DNA of 64,000 bases, from NCBI RefSeq assembly GCF_009932555.1, contig NZ_BLJO01000006.1, positions 155,626 to 219,625 of the forward strand. The letters run 5' to 3'. The position numbers were made by a program, and so were the translations under genes. This document shows, piece by piece, positions 28,478 to 37,009 of the stretch. The notes beneath the pieces are model-generated. The model ran no database searches. It saw only the letters and a list, made by a program, of their open reading frames with translations, and was not told the DNA's origin. Each line of letters begins with the position of its first letter. The first letter of the stretch is position 1. The DNA is from Steroidobacter agaridevorans (GTDB taxonomy: Bacteria; Pseudomonadota; Gammaproteobacteria; Steroidobacterales; Steroidobacteraceae).

Positions 28478-29650
28478 TCAACGCAGGTCTTGCGGAGTCT
28501 GGACACCGCGATTGGCGCGGCTCGCCAGGCGCCGCCACTCGAGGATGGTCGTATCCGGCTCGCACAACATCTCATCCACCCAACCGTAATCGTCGGCGTA
28601 GAACGGCTCGGTGACCTCGCGCGCCCAGATGTCGTCGGCGTTGAAGCCATCGAGGCCGTGCGGCTTGTAGATCGATTCGAAATTGCTCGCGAAATCCTGC
28701 CGGTCTTCGTCGGTCTGCACCTGCTGACCGATGGTCTGCACATACAGATGCGTCTTGCCGTCGATGGGCACATACCACTCGAACTGCGTCAGGCCCGGCA
28801 GCGGGAACTGCTCGACCTTCAACACACCCGGCAGCCAGATCGACGTGCCAACTGAAGCGGACGTGCCCTGCACCTGTTGCGAGCGCGGACCACGCACGAC
28901 GACGCGACCGTCGATCACGCCGTCCCAAATCGGCTTGTGCTGGGCGAAGTCGTCGATCACGCCCTTCGGACCGTCGGCATCTTCCACGACCTGCACTGCA
29001 CCCGGCAGCGGCGTGTGGCCGATCGGGAAGTTGAACGTGCGGAAGTGACGCAGCGTCGTGTCTTTGTGAATAAAGATATGGAGTGCGTCGAAACCGTTCT
29101 CCGCACCGAGGCGCCAGTTCGAGTTCACCACGCGATGCTTGCCGAGAATCATCACGTCGTCATCGAGGAAGCCCGGCGGCACGTCCTGACTCAGCGGCGG
29201 CACCGGATCCATGTCGCCGATGAACACGAAGATCAAACCCTTCGCTTCCTGGCACGGGAAGCTCTGGATCTTGCGACGACCGATCAAACGGCTGTCGGGC
29301 ACCGCGAGGATATTCACCAGCTCGCCGGTCTGGAAACGATACGTGTAGCCGTGATACCAGCAGGTGATGGTGTCCTTGGTGTAGCAGTCGGGCTTGCGCG
29401 ACAGCGGCACGCCACGATGCAGACAACGATCGCGGATCGCGTAGACCTTGCCGTCGATGCGCTTCAGCAGCAGCTTCTCGCCGAGCACTTGCAGAGTGAT
29501 CAGCTGACCTTCGGCGAGCTCGTTGGAAAAGCGCACCGGATACCAGTGATTGCGGAAGCCCATCTTCGCTTCCACATAGGCACGCCAGTCGCCGACGGCT
29601 GCGGCAACTTCGGGGCGAACGCCTTCCGGGGTCTGCGCGTCATCACTCAT
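28478..29650 (-). CDS. Rieske aromatic-ring oxygenase, terminal component (CarAa-like)
   Basis: 390 residues. Rieske ligands are C76/H78 (DRCLHRG) and C97/H100 (TCWYHGYTYR). The mononuclear iron site is H191/H195 in ENGFDALHIFIHKD with an Asp at about 339 (FNADDIWARE). From memory, long stretches (GFRNHWYPV, LHRGV.LS, QEAKG, FLDDD, ILGK, SIWLPGVLKV, QFEWYVPID) match CarAa of carbazole 1,9a-dioxygenase, which acts as a homotrimer without a beta subunit; no beta-subunit gene is present here either. It would dioxygenate an aromatic ring, possibly at an angular position. The substrate is unknown; related oxygenases also act as O-demethylases. Ferredoxin and reductase genes lie nearby. Confidence 0.88.
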   Translation of the reverse strand: MSDDAQTPEGVRPEVAAAVGDWRAYVEAKMGFRNHWYPVRFSNELAEGQLITLQVLGEKLLLKRIDGKVYAIRDRCLHRGVPLSRKPDCYTKDTITCWYHGYTYRFQTGELVNILAVPDSRLIGRRKIQSFPCQEAKGLIFVFIGDMDPVPPLSQDVPPGFLDDDVMILGKHRVVNSNWRLGAENGFDALHIFIHKDTTLRHFRTFNFPIGHTPLPGAVQVVEDADGPKGVIDDFAQHKPIWDGVIDGRVVVRGPRSQQVQGTSASVGTSIWLPGVLKVEQFPLPGLTQFEWYVPIDGKTHLYVQTIGQQVQTDEDRQDFASNFESIYKPHGLDGFNADDIWAREVTEPFYADDYGWVDEMLCEPDTTILEWRRLASRANRGVQTPQDLR

Positions 29651-29683
29651 GATCTACTCACGTCCTCGAAACGAAAATTCTGT

Positions 29684-30460
29684 TTACGCGAACTGCACGC
29701 CGACCTGGCCGATGCCGGCGATCGTCGCGTGCACCACATCGCCCGCTTGCACGGACACCATCGGTCCGAGCGCGCCCGTCATCACCAGCTCGCCTTGTTT
29801 CAACGGCCGGCCGAGCTCGCGCGAGCGTCGGGCAAGCCATACCGCTGCGTTGAGCGGACCGCCGAGACAATCACGACCGTAGCCACTCGACACCGGCTTG
29901 CCGTTCAATGTCATCGTCATCGCGCAGTTCACGAGATCGAGTCCTTCGATCCGTTGCGCGGGTCCGCCGAGCACCAGCACGCCCGACGAGGCGTTGTCCG
30001 CAATGGTGTCGACGATGTCGATCTGCCAACCGGCGATGCGACTGCCGACGACTTCGAGCGCCGGCAACACACAACCGACCGACGCGATCACATCGGCCAC
30101 CGTCGCATGCGCCATATCCAAATCACGCGACAGGATCAGCGCAATCTCGGCCTCCACGCGGGGCTGCTGCAGACGGGAGACCGGAATGGTCTCGCCGGTG
30201 CCGTACACCATGTCCGCGAACAGCTGACCGAAATCCGGCTCGGCCACGCCGAGCTGCTTCTGCACCGCCGGCGACGTGAGCCCGATCTTGCGGCCCACGG
30301 GCCGGCGGCCCTGCTCGACCCAATGCGCGATCTGCGCCAGCTGCACGGCATAGGCCGCGCGAACGTCGCCCGCATCGAATCGACTGCGGATCGGAGGCAG
30401 CGGTGCGCCGCTATACGCGTCCAACAAAGCTTGCGCGGTCTCGCTGACTCTTTGATCCAT
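29684..30460 (-). CDS. mhpD: 2-Keto-4-pentenoate (2-hydroxypenta-2,4-dienoate) hydratase, MhpD-like
   Basis: 258 residues from the ATG at 30460, first gene of the minus-strand operon. Family signatures include GRKIGLTSPAVQKQLGV, PRVEAEIALILSRDL and DCLGGPLNAAVWLARR. It hydrates hydroxypentadienoate to 4-hydroxy-2-oxovalerate, which the MhpE homologue then cleaves. The dyad operator lies 30-48 bases upstream. 4-Oxalocrotonate decarboxylase is a close relative, but the pathway context favours the hydratase. Confidence 0.9.
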   Translation of the reverse strand: MDQRVSETAQALLDAYSGAPLPPIRSRFDAGDVRAAYAVQLAQIAHWVEQGRRPVGRKIGLTSPAVQKQLGVAEPDFGQLFADMVYGTGETIPVSRLQQPRVEAEIALILSRDLDMAHATVADVIASVGCVLPALEVVGSRIAGWQIDIVDTIADNASSGVLVLGGPAQRIEGLDLVNCAMTMTLNGKPVSSGYGRDCLGGPLNAAVWLARRSRELGRPLKQGELVMTGALGPMVSVQAGDVVHATIAGIGQVGVQFA

Positions 30461-30489
30461 GGTTCGCCCTCTTGCTGAGCCAACGTTAT

Positions 30490-30508
30490 ATGATTGTATG
30501 ATAATCAT
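30490..30508. promoter_or_regulatory. Operator A: TTGTATGA-type dyad between mhpD and the reductase gene
   Basis: ATTGTATGATAATCAT at 30493-30508 contains ATGAT-A-ATCAT, and a wider ATGATT (30490) pairs with AATCAT. It sits in the 53-base gap between two divergent starts, six bases from the ATG at 30514. The same GTATGA core occurs at four other island promoters, suggesting a shared regulator, most likely the local GntR protein. Confidence 0.6.
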
Positions 30509-30513
30509 GCAAC

Positions 30514-31536
30514 ATGGTCGGCAAGCTGGTTACCTTAATGCATCGGGCACGATTGATTTTTCAGGACGGCGCGGAGCTGACGGTCGAGGTTGAGCCGGGT
30601 CAAAGCGTGCTGGAAGGCGCGCTGGCCGTGGATGTGCCGCTCCGTTATGACTGTTGCACCGGCAGCTGCGGAAGTTGCGTAGTCCAATGCCTGGACGGGC
30701 AAACGGTCGTTGATTTGACGGGCAAGGTGCCGGTCAACGCGGATGAATTGGTGGCTGGACTGAGGCCCGCGTGCCTCACCCGCTTGAACTCGGACGCATC
30801 GTTCGAGCTTCCGTATCCGCTCAAGCCCGCACCCTCTTCGCCTGCGAAACATTCCGCGCAGATCGTTGAGTTGCGCCGTGGCGCGCCCTCGGTCGCGCTA
30901 CTCACACTGAAGCTCGAGCGCCCCGAGGGGTTTGTTTTTCAGAGCGGCCAATACATTCGTCTCGCCGCGCCCGGCGTGGGCGAAGCGCGCGCATATTCCA
31001 TCGCGAGCACGACGACCGAGCTTCCCTTGATCGAGCTGATGATCCGTCTCGTTCCTGACGGAAAGATGTCGCGCTGGCTGCAAGAAACCGCGAAGGTCGG
31101 CGATCGCGTGAGATTGCAGGCGCCGCTTGGCTCATTCGGCCTCGACGATCGCGCGCGTCGACATGTGTTCGTTGCTGGCGGCACCGGCCTCGCGCCCGTG
31201 TTGTCGATGATTCGCTCACTGCGCGGTCAGAACCAGCCGGCGTTGCTTTGTTTCGGATGCACGCGCCGGCAGGAGTTGTTTTACGAACGGGAGTTAGCAG
31301 CGCTCGTCGCCTCCATGCCGGAGCTCGAAGTGCGCATCGCCGTCATGGAAGGCGCCGATGGTGACCTTCGCAGTGGCACGGCGGTCTCGCTGCTCCAAAA
31401 GGAAGACTTCGATGCGCAGACCGTCTGCTATCTTTGCGGGCCGCCGCCGATGGTCGATGCCGCGCGCAAAGCGCTGACCTCGCACGGTGTTGCCGCCCAG
31501 GCGATCCGCGCCGAGCGGTTTCAGCCGGGTGGCTAG
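30514..31536 (+). CDS. Ferredoxin reductase of the Rieske oxygenase system (CarAd-like)
   Basis: 340 residues; an ATG at 30538 is a possible alternative start. An N-terminal plant-type [2Fe-2S] domain has ligands C47, C52, C55 (CCTGSCGSC) and C87. A flavodoxin-reductase FAD domain follows (RAYSIASTT), then an NAD domain (FVAGGTGLAPVLSMIRSL and LCGPPPMVDAARKAL). This chain moves electrons from NADH to FAD to FeS and on to the ferredoxin at 31700. The order FeS-FAD-NAD is that of class IB/III reductases such as CarAd. Divergent from mhpD with operator A between. Confidence 0.9.
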   Translation: MVGKLVTLMHRARLIFQDGAELTVEVEPGQSVLEGALAVDVPLRYDCCTGSCGSCVVQCLDGQTVVDLTGKVPVNADELVAGLRPACLTRLNSDASFELPYPLKPAPSSPAKHSAQIVELRRGAPSVALLTLKLERPEGFVFQSGQYIRLAAPGVGEARAYSIASTTTELPLIELMIRLVPDGKMSRWLQETAKVGDRVRLQAPLGSFGLDDRARRHVFVAGGTGLAPVLSMIRSLRGQNQPALLCFGCTRRQELFYERELAALVASMPELEVRIAVMEGADGDLRSGTAVSLLQKEDFDAQTVCYLCGPPPMVDAARKALTSHGVAAQAIRAERFQPGG

Positions 31537-31567
31537 CCCAAGCTAAGTTCCGGATTTTTCGCGATAA

Positions 31568-31600
31568 ATCGCCGGCGCCGGTGGGCTGCCGGCGATCTTT
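31568..31600 (+). terminator. Hairpin after the reductase gene
   Basis: ATCGCCGGC (31568-31576) and GCCGGCGAT (31588-31596) form a perfect 9-bp stem followed only by CTTTCG. Probable weak terminator separating the reductase from the ferredoxin gene. Confidence 0.55.
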
Positions 31601-31621
31601 CGCAGTCCGCGCAATCAGCGG

Positions 31622-31655
31622 TTGACCAAGCGAACTTTGTATGACAATACTACAA
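31622..31655 (+). promoter_or_regulatory. Operator B and promoter of the ferredoxin gene
   Basis: TTGACC at 31622-31627 and AATACT at 31646-31651 (18-base spacer) form a plausible sigma70 promoter. Overlapping it is the dyad TTGTATGACAATACTACAA at 31637-31655, with TTGTA/TACAA arms. Binding there would block RNA polymerase, so repression is the simplest model. Confidence 0.6.
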
Positions 31656-31699
31656 CCAAGTTCTCTTCCAGGTCCGTACCAGTGAGCGCCGAAGCCGCG

Positions 31700-32023
31700 A
31701 TGATTTCTGTTGATCGACGCCTGTTGTGTGAGGCGGGCGAGGTTGCGCCCGGCGGCATGTTGCGTGTGCAGCTGGAGGGCATGGATCCCCTTCTCGTCTG
31801 CAACGTCGACGGCAAACTCTATGCGGTCGACGACGAATGCACGCACGCCATCGCGTCGCTGTCCGAGGGGCGGCTGCAAGGAAACATCGTGTTCTGTCCG
31901 CTGCACGGTGGCAGCTTCGATGTTTGCTCAGGCAAGGCGAAGAGCCTGCCGTGCAAGCAGGCGCTGCGCACCTGGCCGATCGAAGTGACGGACGGCAAAG
32001 TTTATTTGTTGCTGAAGAATTGA
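31700..32023 (+). CDS. Rieske-type ferredoxin (CarAc-like)
   Basis: 107 residues from the ATG at 31700, the length I recall for CarAc; GTG at 31682 and an earlier start at 31622 are in frame, but the latter would lie on the promoter. Rieske ligands are C47/H49 (DECTHAIASLSEG) and C66/H69 (FCPLHGGSFD). It would pass electrons from the reductase at 30514 to the terminal oxygenase at 28478. The gene is a single transcription unit with its own operator and terminator. Confidence 0.9.
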   Translation: MISVDRRLLCEAGEVAPGGMLRVQLEGMDPLLVCNVDGKLYAVDDECTHAIASLSEGRLQGNIVFCPLHGGSFDVCSGKAKSLPCKQALRTWPIEVTDGKVYLLLKN

Positions 32024-32030
32024 GTTGCAG

Positions 32031-32070
32031 CGCTCGCCTGCTGTCGTGGCGGCGAGCGTACTTTTTTTCT
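32031..32070 (+). terminator. Intrinsic terminator of the ferredoxin gene
   Basis: CGCTCGCC (32031-32038) pairs with GGCGAGCG (32051-32058), followed by TACTTTTTTTCTT. It separates the ferredoxin gene from the convergent gamma-glutamyltransferase-like gene. Confidence 0.8.
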
Positions 32071-32072
32071 TC

Positions 32073-33866
32073 TTATCTTCCGACGGCGTACGCCTGCATC
32101 AGGCGTGGCGTGGCAGCCGCTCGCAATATTCCATCCGTCCCGCGTGACGCCGCTGTGAGCCGGCCAGCAGACCACTCCGGCGCGACCTTCACTTTGTGAC
32201 CGCGGCTCTTCAGCGCAGCGATCATCTTCTCGCCGCAGCTCTCTTCGAGCACCGCCGTTCCCAACAACGCTTCGCGCGGATAGAACGACGCAGGGAAGTG
32301 CACGCTATGGAACAACGGCGCATCGATGGCCTGCTGCAGATCGAGCCCGTGATGGATGTATCGCAGTAACAGAATCAACTGCCACTGATCCTGCTGATCG
32401 CCGCCTGGCGTGCCGCAGATCAATGACAACCCATCGTCGCGCGTCGCCAGCGTCGGCGTGAGGGTCGTGCGTGGGCGTTTGCCAGGCTCGAGGCTGCCCG
32501 GCAGCCCAGGCTCCAGCCAGAACATTTGCGCGCGCGTATTCAACGCAAATCCCAGCTCGGGAATCGTCGGCGACGATTGCGGCCAGCCGCCCGACGGCGT
32601 TGCCGAGACCATATTCCCGAAACGATCGATCACATCGAAGTGCACGGTGTCGCCGGGTTTCAACGTCGGCTTCAGATGCATCATCGTCGGCTCGCCGACA
32701 CCCAGGCCGGCGCTTTCGTTCTTGGCGATGCGAACCATGCTCAGGCACTTGGCGACCTGCGCTTCGAAGCCAGGCAACACGCCCGGCCGCAGCTCGTGCG
32801 AAGCGTTGTGACCGATCAGCTTGCGACGCTCGGCCGCATAGCTCTCGCTCAACAGCGCATCGAGAGGAATCTTGGTGAAATTCGGATCGCCGTAGTACGC
32901 CTCGCGATCCGCAAACGCCAGCTTGAGGGCCTCCAGAACGAGGTGCGCGAACTCCGGCTCGGTCGCCGGCAGCTTCGACAAGTCGTAGCCAGCGAGCAGC
33001 GACAACGTTTGTAACAACACCGGCCCTTGCCCCCAAGGTCCGGTCTTGTGGAAGGTCCAATCGTGATAACGGAACGTTTGCGGCGACTCGTAGGTGGCCT
33101 GCCACTTCGCCATGTCGTCGCCGGTGAGCAGCCCTTTGTGACGCTCGCCGCTCGCATCCATCAGCTCCTGGGTACGACAGAAGCGATCGATGGTCTCAGC
33201 AACAAACCCGCTCGACCATGTCGCACGCGCACGCTCGATCTGTTGCTCGCGCGTGCCCTCGCCCGCCTCACTCAGAATTCGTCGCCATGTCGCCGCGAGC
33301 GTGGGATTGCGGAACAACTGATGCGGCGCTGGCACTTCATTGTTCGGCAGCCAGATCGGCGCCGAGGTTGGCCATTCTTTTCGGAACGCCTCAGCGACAT
33401 CGGCAATCGCGCGCGACACCCCAGGCAACAGCGGATGACCCGCTTCGGCGTAGTGAATCGCAGGCTCCAACACATCCGCGAGCCGCATGCTGCCGTGATC
33501 ACGAAGCAGCGTCATCCACGCATCGAACGAGCCCGGCACGACGGCAGCAATCAGCCCCGACCCCGGCACCATGTCGAGATTCATCGACCGCATGTGCTCG
33601 ATCGTTGCCGCCGCGGGAGCTACGCCCTGACCGCACAGCACGGTGGGCTTGTCCCCGCGTGCCGATCTGAAAATGATCGGCACCTCTCCGGCGGGCCCGC
33701 ACAAGTGAGGCTCGACGATTTGCAGCACGAAGCCGATGGCAACGGCGGCATCGAACGCATTGCCGCCGCGCTCGAGCATGGCCATGCCCACGCCCGACGC
33801 GATCCAATGCGTGGAGGTGACGACGCCGAAGGTGCCGCGAATTTCCGGGCGCGTCGTGAACATCAT
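32073..33866 (-). CDS. Gamma-glutamyltransferase family protein
   Basis: 597 residues. It belongs to the Ntn-hydrolase GGT family: N-terminal GGNAFDAAVAIGFVLQIVEPH, a self-cleavage/nucleophile Thr407 in GDTVHFDVIDRFGNMVSATPS, and RPRTTLTPTLATRDDGL with GTPGGDQQDQWQL. The usual TTH is TVH here, with the first Thr, the nucleophile, kept. No signal peptide is evident, so it is probably cytoplasmic. Its ATG overlaps the cupin stop codon by one base, so it belongs to the operon with the cupin and FAD monooxygenase. In a catabolic setting it may hydrolyse a gamma-glutamyl or other amide rather than glutathione. Confidence 0.85.
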   Translation of the reverse strand: MMFTTRPEIRGTFGVVTSTHWIASGVGMAMLERGGNAFDAAVAIGFVLQIVEPHLCGPAGEVPIIFRSARGDKPTVLCGQGVAPAAATIEHMRSMNLDMVPGSGLIAAVVPGSFDAWMTLLRDHGSMRLADVLEPAIHYAEAGHPLLPGVSRAIADVAEAFRKEWPTSAPIWLPNNEVPAPHQLFRNPTLAATWRRILSEAGEGTREQQIERARATWSSGFVAETIDRFCRTQELMDASGERHKGLLTGDDMAKWQATYESPQTFRYHDWTFHKTGPWGQGPVLLQTLSLLAGYDLSKLPATEPEFAHLVLEALKLAFADREAYYGDPNFTKIPLDALLSESYAAERRKLIGHNASHELRPGVLPGFEAQVAKCLSMVRIAKNESAGLGVGEPTMMHLKPTLKPGDTVHFDVIDRFGNMVSATPSGGWPQSSPTIPELGFALNTRAQMFWLEPGLPGSLEPGKRPRTTLTPTLATRDDGLSLICGTPGGDQQDQWQLILLLRYIHHGLDLQQAIDAPLFHSVHFPASFYPREALLGTAVLEESCGEKMIAALKSRGHKVKVAPEWSAGRLTAASRGTDGILRAAATPRLMQAYAVGR

Positions 33867-34393
33867 TAACGCGTCAGATGCGCGTTCTTGTTCTCGAACA
33901 GTTTCTGATCGGCAAAGCCCGCCGTCTCCGGCCGGCCGCGACCGAGCATGACCTGCAAATACACCGGCTCGTTGGTTTCATTCACATAGCCATGAATGAC
34001 GCCGGGCGGGCAGGAAATCATTTCCCACTGCTGCAACTCCTTGCTCAAGCGGCGGCCGTCTTCTTCTTCGATGAACACGACGCAGCGCCCCTGAAGCACG
34101 AAGAAGATCTCTTCCACTTCATGCGTATGCGGCGCGTTGCCCTGGCCGGGCGGCACCAACATGATGGAGAGCGTGAAGTTTCCCGCGGGCACGATGTTGC
34201 TGTCGTCGTGCTTGCCCGACGCGCCCGCGCCGACGAAGCGATGCTGCGCACGGCGGTAGCCGTCGATGTTTGCATCCGAGAACGCGTTCCAGTCCGGCAC
34301 GCGATCGGCGAAGCGCGCGACGTAGCGATCCATGATCTGCTCGAGCGAAGCGCCGACCAACTCGGGCGGACGCGAATGACGGGCAACTGACAT
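33866..34393 (-). CDS. Cupin-domain protein
   Basis: 175 residues from the ATG at 34393. A single cupin fold is indicated by motif 1 (GQGNAPHTHEVEEIFFVLQG) and motif 2 (PPGVIHGYVNETN), giving the usual His/His/Glu/His metal site. It may be a small metal-dependent dioxygenase or isomerase or a binding protein; nothing fixes the reaction. It lies between the FAD monooxygenase (10-base gap) and the GGT-like gene (1-base overlap), so it probably handles an intermediate of the same branch. Confidence 0.78.
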   Translation of the reverse strand: MSVARHSRPPELVGASLEQIMDRYVARFADRVPDWNAFSDANIDGYRRAQHRFVGAGASGKHDDSNIVPAGNFTLSIMLVPPGQGNAPHTHEVEEIFFVLQGRCVVFIEEEDGRRLSKELQQWEMISCPPGVIHGYVNETNEPVYLQVMLGRGRPETAGFADQKLFENKNAHLTR

Positions 34394-34403
34394 GGCGAGA
34401 CCT

Positions 34404-35624
34404 CTAGAGAGTGGCGTTCGCATCGCGCAGGCTGTCGATCAGACAGGCGCGACGAATGAAAGCATCGTGCAATTCCGGATCGGCCGACTGGCGCCGGATG
34501 CCATCCAGCTTCTTCGCGCGCTCGACCGGATCTTTCTCACCGAGCGTCTGCTTGTTCTGAATGCTCTGCGCCTGCACGTAATCGACCTGCGCCTTGCGCC
34601 GCTGACGAGTGTAACGATCCAGCAACGGCGGCGCGTCGGCGCCTTCCAGCATGATGGCTTTCAACTTGTCGGCGAGATTGATGGCGTCGTGAATACCGCC
34701 GTTCATGCCCATACCGCCGACCGGATTGTTCACATGCGCGGAGTCGCCCGCGAGTAGCACGCGCCCGCGATTGAACGTTGCAGCCACGCGCTGATGCACC
34801 TTGTATAGCGCGATCGTTGCAATCTCGTAACGGCCCGGCTTGGGACAAAACTTCTGCAGACGCGCTTCGACGGCGTCCGGCGATAGCAGTTCGTCATCTG
34901 TTTGCTCCGGAAGCGTCGGGCTCACTGCGCGCCACATTCCTTCGCCGCCCGCGCCGCGCGCCTTGAACAGGTTCAACCATTCGTCCGGGTCGGAGAAGTA
35001 ATTGCGATTGCTGAGCTCGGGCCGCAGTCCGAAGAAATCGAAGCGCGTGTCGATTTTCAGGAACCGTTCCGGCCAGGTGAAGCCGTCGAACTCGATGTCG
35101 GCCAGCTTGCGAATGGTGCTGCGACCGCCGTCGCAACCGACCAGGTAGCGGCCCGACAGAATGTCGCTGCTGCCATCGGGCAATGTCACGGTGACATCGA
35201 CCTTATCCGCGTCCTGAGCGATCGCGACGACGCGTGTCGACATGCGGATCTCGGCGCCCGGATCGTCTGCGAGACGCTTCAGCACGGTCCCGACGATTTT
35301 GTATTGCTCCCACTGGAGTACATAGGGATGTGCGGGACGTTCGCGCATCGCTTCGATATCGAAGCGACCGATGAGCTCGCCGGTGACGCGATCGAGATAG
35401 TTGAAGACGGGGGAGACGAGACCTTGCTCGAGACCGTCTTCGAGGAGGCCGAGCTCGTCGAGCATCGCTACCGTGGGTGGGTGGCATGAAGCTGCCCGGC
35501 AATCGATCTCGGGCGCGGGGAGCGCCTCGATCAGAAGGATGGGGATGTCGCGCTGCCTCAGCGCGTAGGCCAGGACGGCGCCAATGGGCCCCGCTCCGGC
35601 AATGATGACCCGATCTCTACCCAT
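34404..35624 (-). CDS. FAD-dependent aromatic-ring monooxygenase (MhpA/PHBH-like)
   Basis: 406 residues from the ATG at 35624. The FAD motifs are IIAGAGPIGAVLAYALRQ (GxGxxG), CDGGRSTIRKLADI (the DG motif) and GDSAHVNNPVGGMGMNGG (the GD motif). This is the class A flavoprotein hydroxylase family, which adds one oxygen to phenolic rings using NAD(P)H; the closest style is MhpA-type hydroxylases. It is the first gene of a three-gene operon behind operator C. It may act on the carboxylic acid released by the C-C hydrolase or on an alternative substrate. Confidence 0.85.
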   Translation of the reverse strand: MGRDRVIIAGAGPIGAVLAYALRQRDIPILLIEALPAPEIDCRAASCHPPTVAMLDELGLLEDGLEQGLVSPVFNYLDRVTGELIGRFDIEAMRERPAHPYVLQWEQYKIVGTVLKRLADDPGAEIRMSTRVVAIAQDADKVDVTVTLPDGSSDILSGRYLVGCDGGRSTIRKLADIEFDGFTWPERFLKIDTRFDFFGLRPELSNRNYFSDPDEWLNLFKARGAGGEGMWRAVSPTLPEQTDDELLSPDAVEARLQKFCPKPGRYEIATIALYKVHQRVAATFNRGRVLLAGDSAHVNNPVGGMGMNGGIHDAINLADKLKAIMLEGADAPPLLDRYTRQRRKAQVDYVQAQSIQNKQTLGEKDPVERAKKLDGIRRQSADPELHDAFIRRACLIDSLRDANATL

Positions 35625-35670
35625 GTGTCCCACTTCCACTGGCCATTGCGGACAGTGTAGCCGGGCGTAC

Positions 35671-35689
35671 TTTGTATGACAAACATAGA
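35671..35689. promoter_or_regulatory. Operator C upstream of the FAD monooxygenase operon
   Basis: TTTGTATGACAAACATAGA includes TATG (35675) and CATA (35684) arms and shares TTTGTATGACAA with operator B. It lies 47-65 bases upstream of the FAD monooxygenase ATG on the minus strand. Confidence 0.55.
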
Positions 35690-35713
35690 ATCGGACAAAG
35701 GAATCGGGTTAAC

Positions 35714-35985
35714 GGGGCTAGCGCCCCTGGCCCCGGATTGGGAACCCACCCGCCCACCCGTGATTATCGGGGCTGTCGCCCCTGCTACCCGGCATTCGCC
35801 GGAGGAGCCCCTTCGGTCCGAATGGATTAGGAACCGCCCGCCCGTGCTGTCGCCCCGCTACCTGGCGTTCGCCGGAGAGCCCTCCGATCCGAACGGATTA
35901 GGAGCGCCTACCCGTGATTGTCGGGCTGTCGCCCGTGTTACCTGGCATTCGCCGGAAGAAGCACCGGTCCGAGTGCGTGGAACGC
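35714..35985. repeat. Tandem degenerate repeats of about 75 bp carrying small hairpins
   Basis: About three units start near 35757, 35837 and 35909. Each has a GGGGC-TGTC-GCCCC type hairpin (35769-35782, degenerate in unit 2, 35923-35934), a GGCATTCGCC hairpin (35791-35800, 35944-35953), and a run like GGTCCGAATGGATTAGGA. A related GGGGCTAGCGCCCC stem is at 35714-35727. The array resembles REP/BIME-type extragenic repeats and has no coding signal. Confidence 0.6.
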
Positions 35986-36000
35986 TCAGCCGCCGTGTCG

Positions 36001-36162
36001 GCAGCGTCAGGGCGGGGTGTCTCCTCCCGGCAGCTTCGAAAAGCATGGACCTTTCGTAGCAGCGCTACAGGGACGTACAAGCAGGGCGCCCGCGACAGCG
36101 GGAGCGAAGCGTGCGCAGGCGGGTGCGCGGTGCCGGGAGGAGACACCCCGCCCTGGCGCTGC
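36001..36162. repeat. 162-bp element with 32-bp terminal inverted repeats
   Basis: The left arm (36001-36032) and right arm (36131-36162) are reverse complements with one mismatch; the shared core includes GGGCGGGGTGTCTCCTCCCG. The 98-base interior holds smaller hairpins such as GTAGCAGCGCTAC. It abuts the tandem repeats and the 3' end of the GntR gene. It may be a MITE-like or REP-derived element; it could also terminate the GntR transcript. Confidence 0.65.
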
Positions 36163-36189
36163 TAGCCACCGACGCCTCTTAATTCAACC

Positions 36190-36921
36190 TCAGCCAGACC
36201 GCCGACTCGAAACCGCCGCGCGCTCGGGAACAGCCGCAGCCGCCTGCTCCTCTTCATGCTGGAGCTTCGCCACAATCGCCTTGCGCGCATTCGACAAGTG
36301 CGCAGCCATCGCCTTAGCCGCAGCTTCCGGATTCCGCTCGACGATGGCCTCGATCAGCGTATCCCACTCGTGCATCCCGTCTTCGAGACGATGCGGCTCA
36401 GCCATCGACCGCATGCGCAAATAGTTGACTCGCGTCAGCAACTGCCGCGCCATGTCGGCAATCACCTTGCTACCCGAGCCATGGAGGATGGTTTCGTAAA
36501 ACTCGCCGGCCATGATGGCCAGCTCGCGCACGTCGCCCTTGTTGAGCACCTTGCGCAGATCCTTATGAATGCGCACCAGCTTTTTGATCGCATTCTCGTC
36601 CGCGAGCGCGACGAACCGCTGGACCGCCAGCGACTCCAGCATCTCTCGCATCAAATAAATATCTTCCGCGTCCTTCGACGAAACCACCGCGACAGTGATG
36701 TTCCGACGCTTGCCGACCTCGATCAGATTCTCAGCCTGCAACTGACGCAAAGCTTCCCGCACCGAAGTCCGGCTGACACCCAGCGCCTCGCACAGCTCGC
36801 GCTCCACCAACCGCATGCCGGGCGGATACAAGCCTCGGCTGATGGCGTTGCGCAGCTTGTCCAACGCGTGCTCCCGCACCAGCGTGGGATTTTCGACAAT
36901 TCTCAGATCCTGGTATTCCAA
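36190..36921 (-). CDS. GntR/FCD-family transcriptional regulator
   Basis: 243 residues. The N-terminal winged helix-turn-helix covers about residues 15-75 (LVERELCEALGVSRTSVREA, then LRQLQAENLIEVGKRRN). A C-terminal FCD ligand-binding domain follows (about 85-225). FCD regulators usually bind palindromes and release them when a pathway acid binds. It is the only regulator in the island, so it is the best candidate for the five TTGTATGA dyads. It follows the aspartate-dehydrogenase-like gene by 88 bases on the same strand, so operator D may also control it (autoregulation, inferred). GntR control of car genes has been reported in sphingomonads. Confidence 0.88.
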   Translation of the reverse strand: MEYQDLRIVENPTLVREHALDKLRNAISRGLYPPGMRLVERELCEALGVSRTSVREALRQLQAENLIEVGKRRNITVAVVSSKDAEDIYLMREMLESLAVQRFVALADENAIKKLVRIHKDLRKVLNKGDVRELAIMAGEFYETILHGSGSKVIADMARQLLTRVNYLRMRSMAEPHRLEDGMHEWDTLIEAIVERNPEAAAKAMAAHLSNARKAIVAKLQHEEEQAAAAVPERAAVSSRRSG

Positions 36922-37009
36922 GGTCCTTCCTCGAGCTTACTTGCCGCCGATGTTACTCGACTGGTGCGGCGTCAGAGTAAACGCTCGCGGCCAGAAGAGG
37001 CGGCAAAAA

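Noticed and set aside
28877..30478. 533-codon plus-strand frame opposite the Rieske oxygenase and mhpD
   Set aside because: Antisense shadow of two firmly identified genes.
35640..36189. Short frames within the repeat array as genes
   Set aside because: They overlap each other and follow the repeat periodicity; none has a start signal or known domain.
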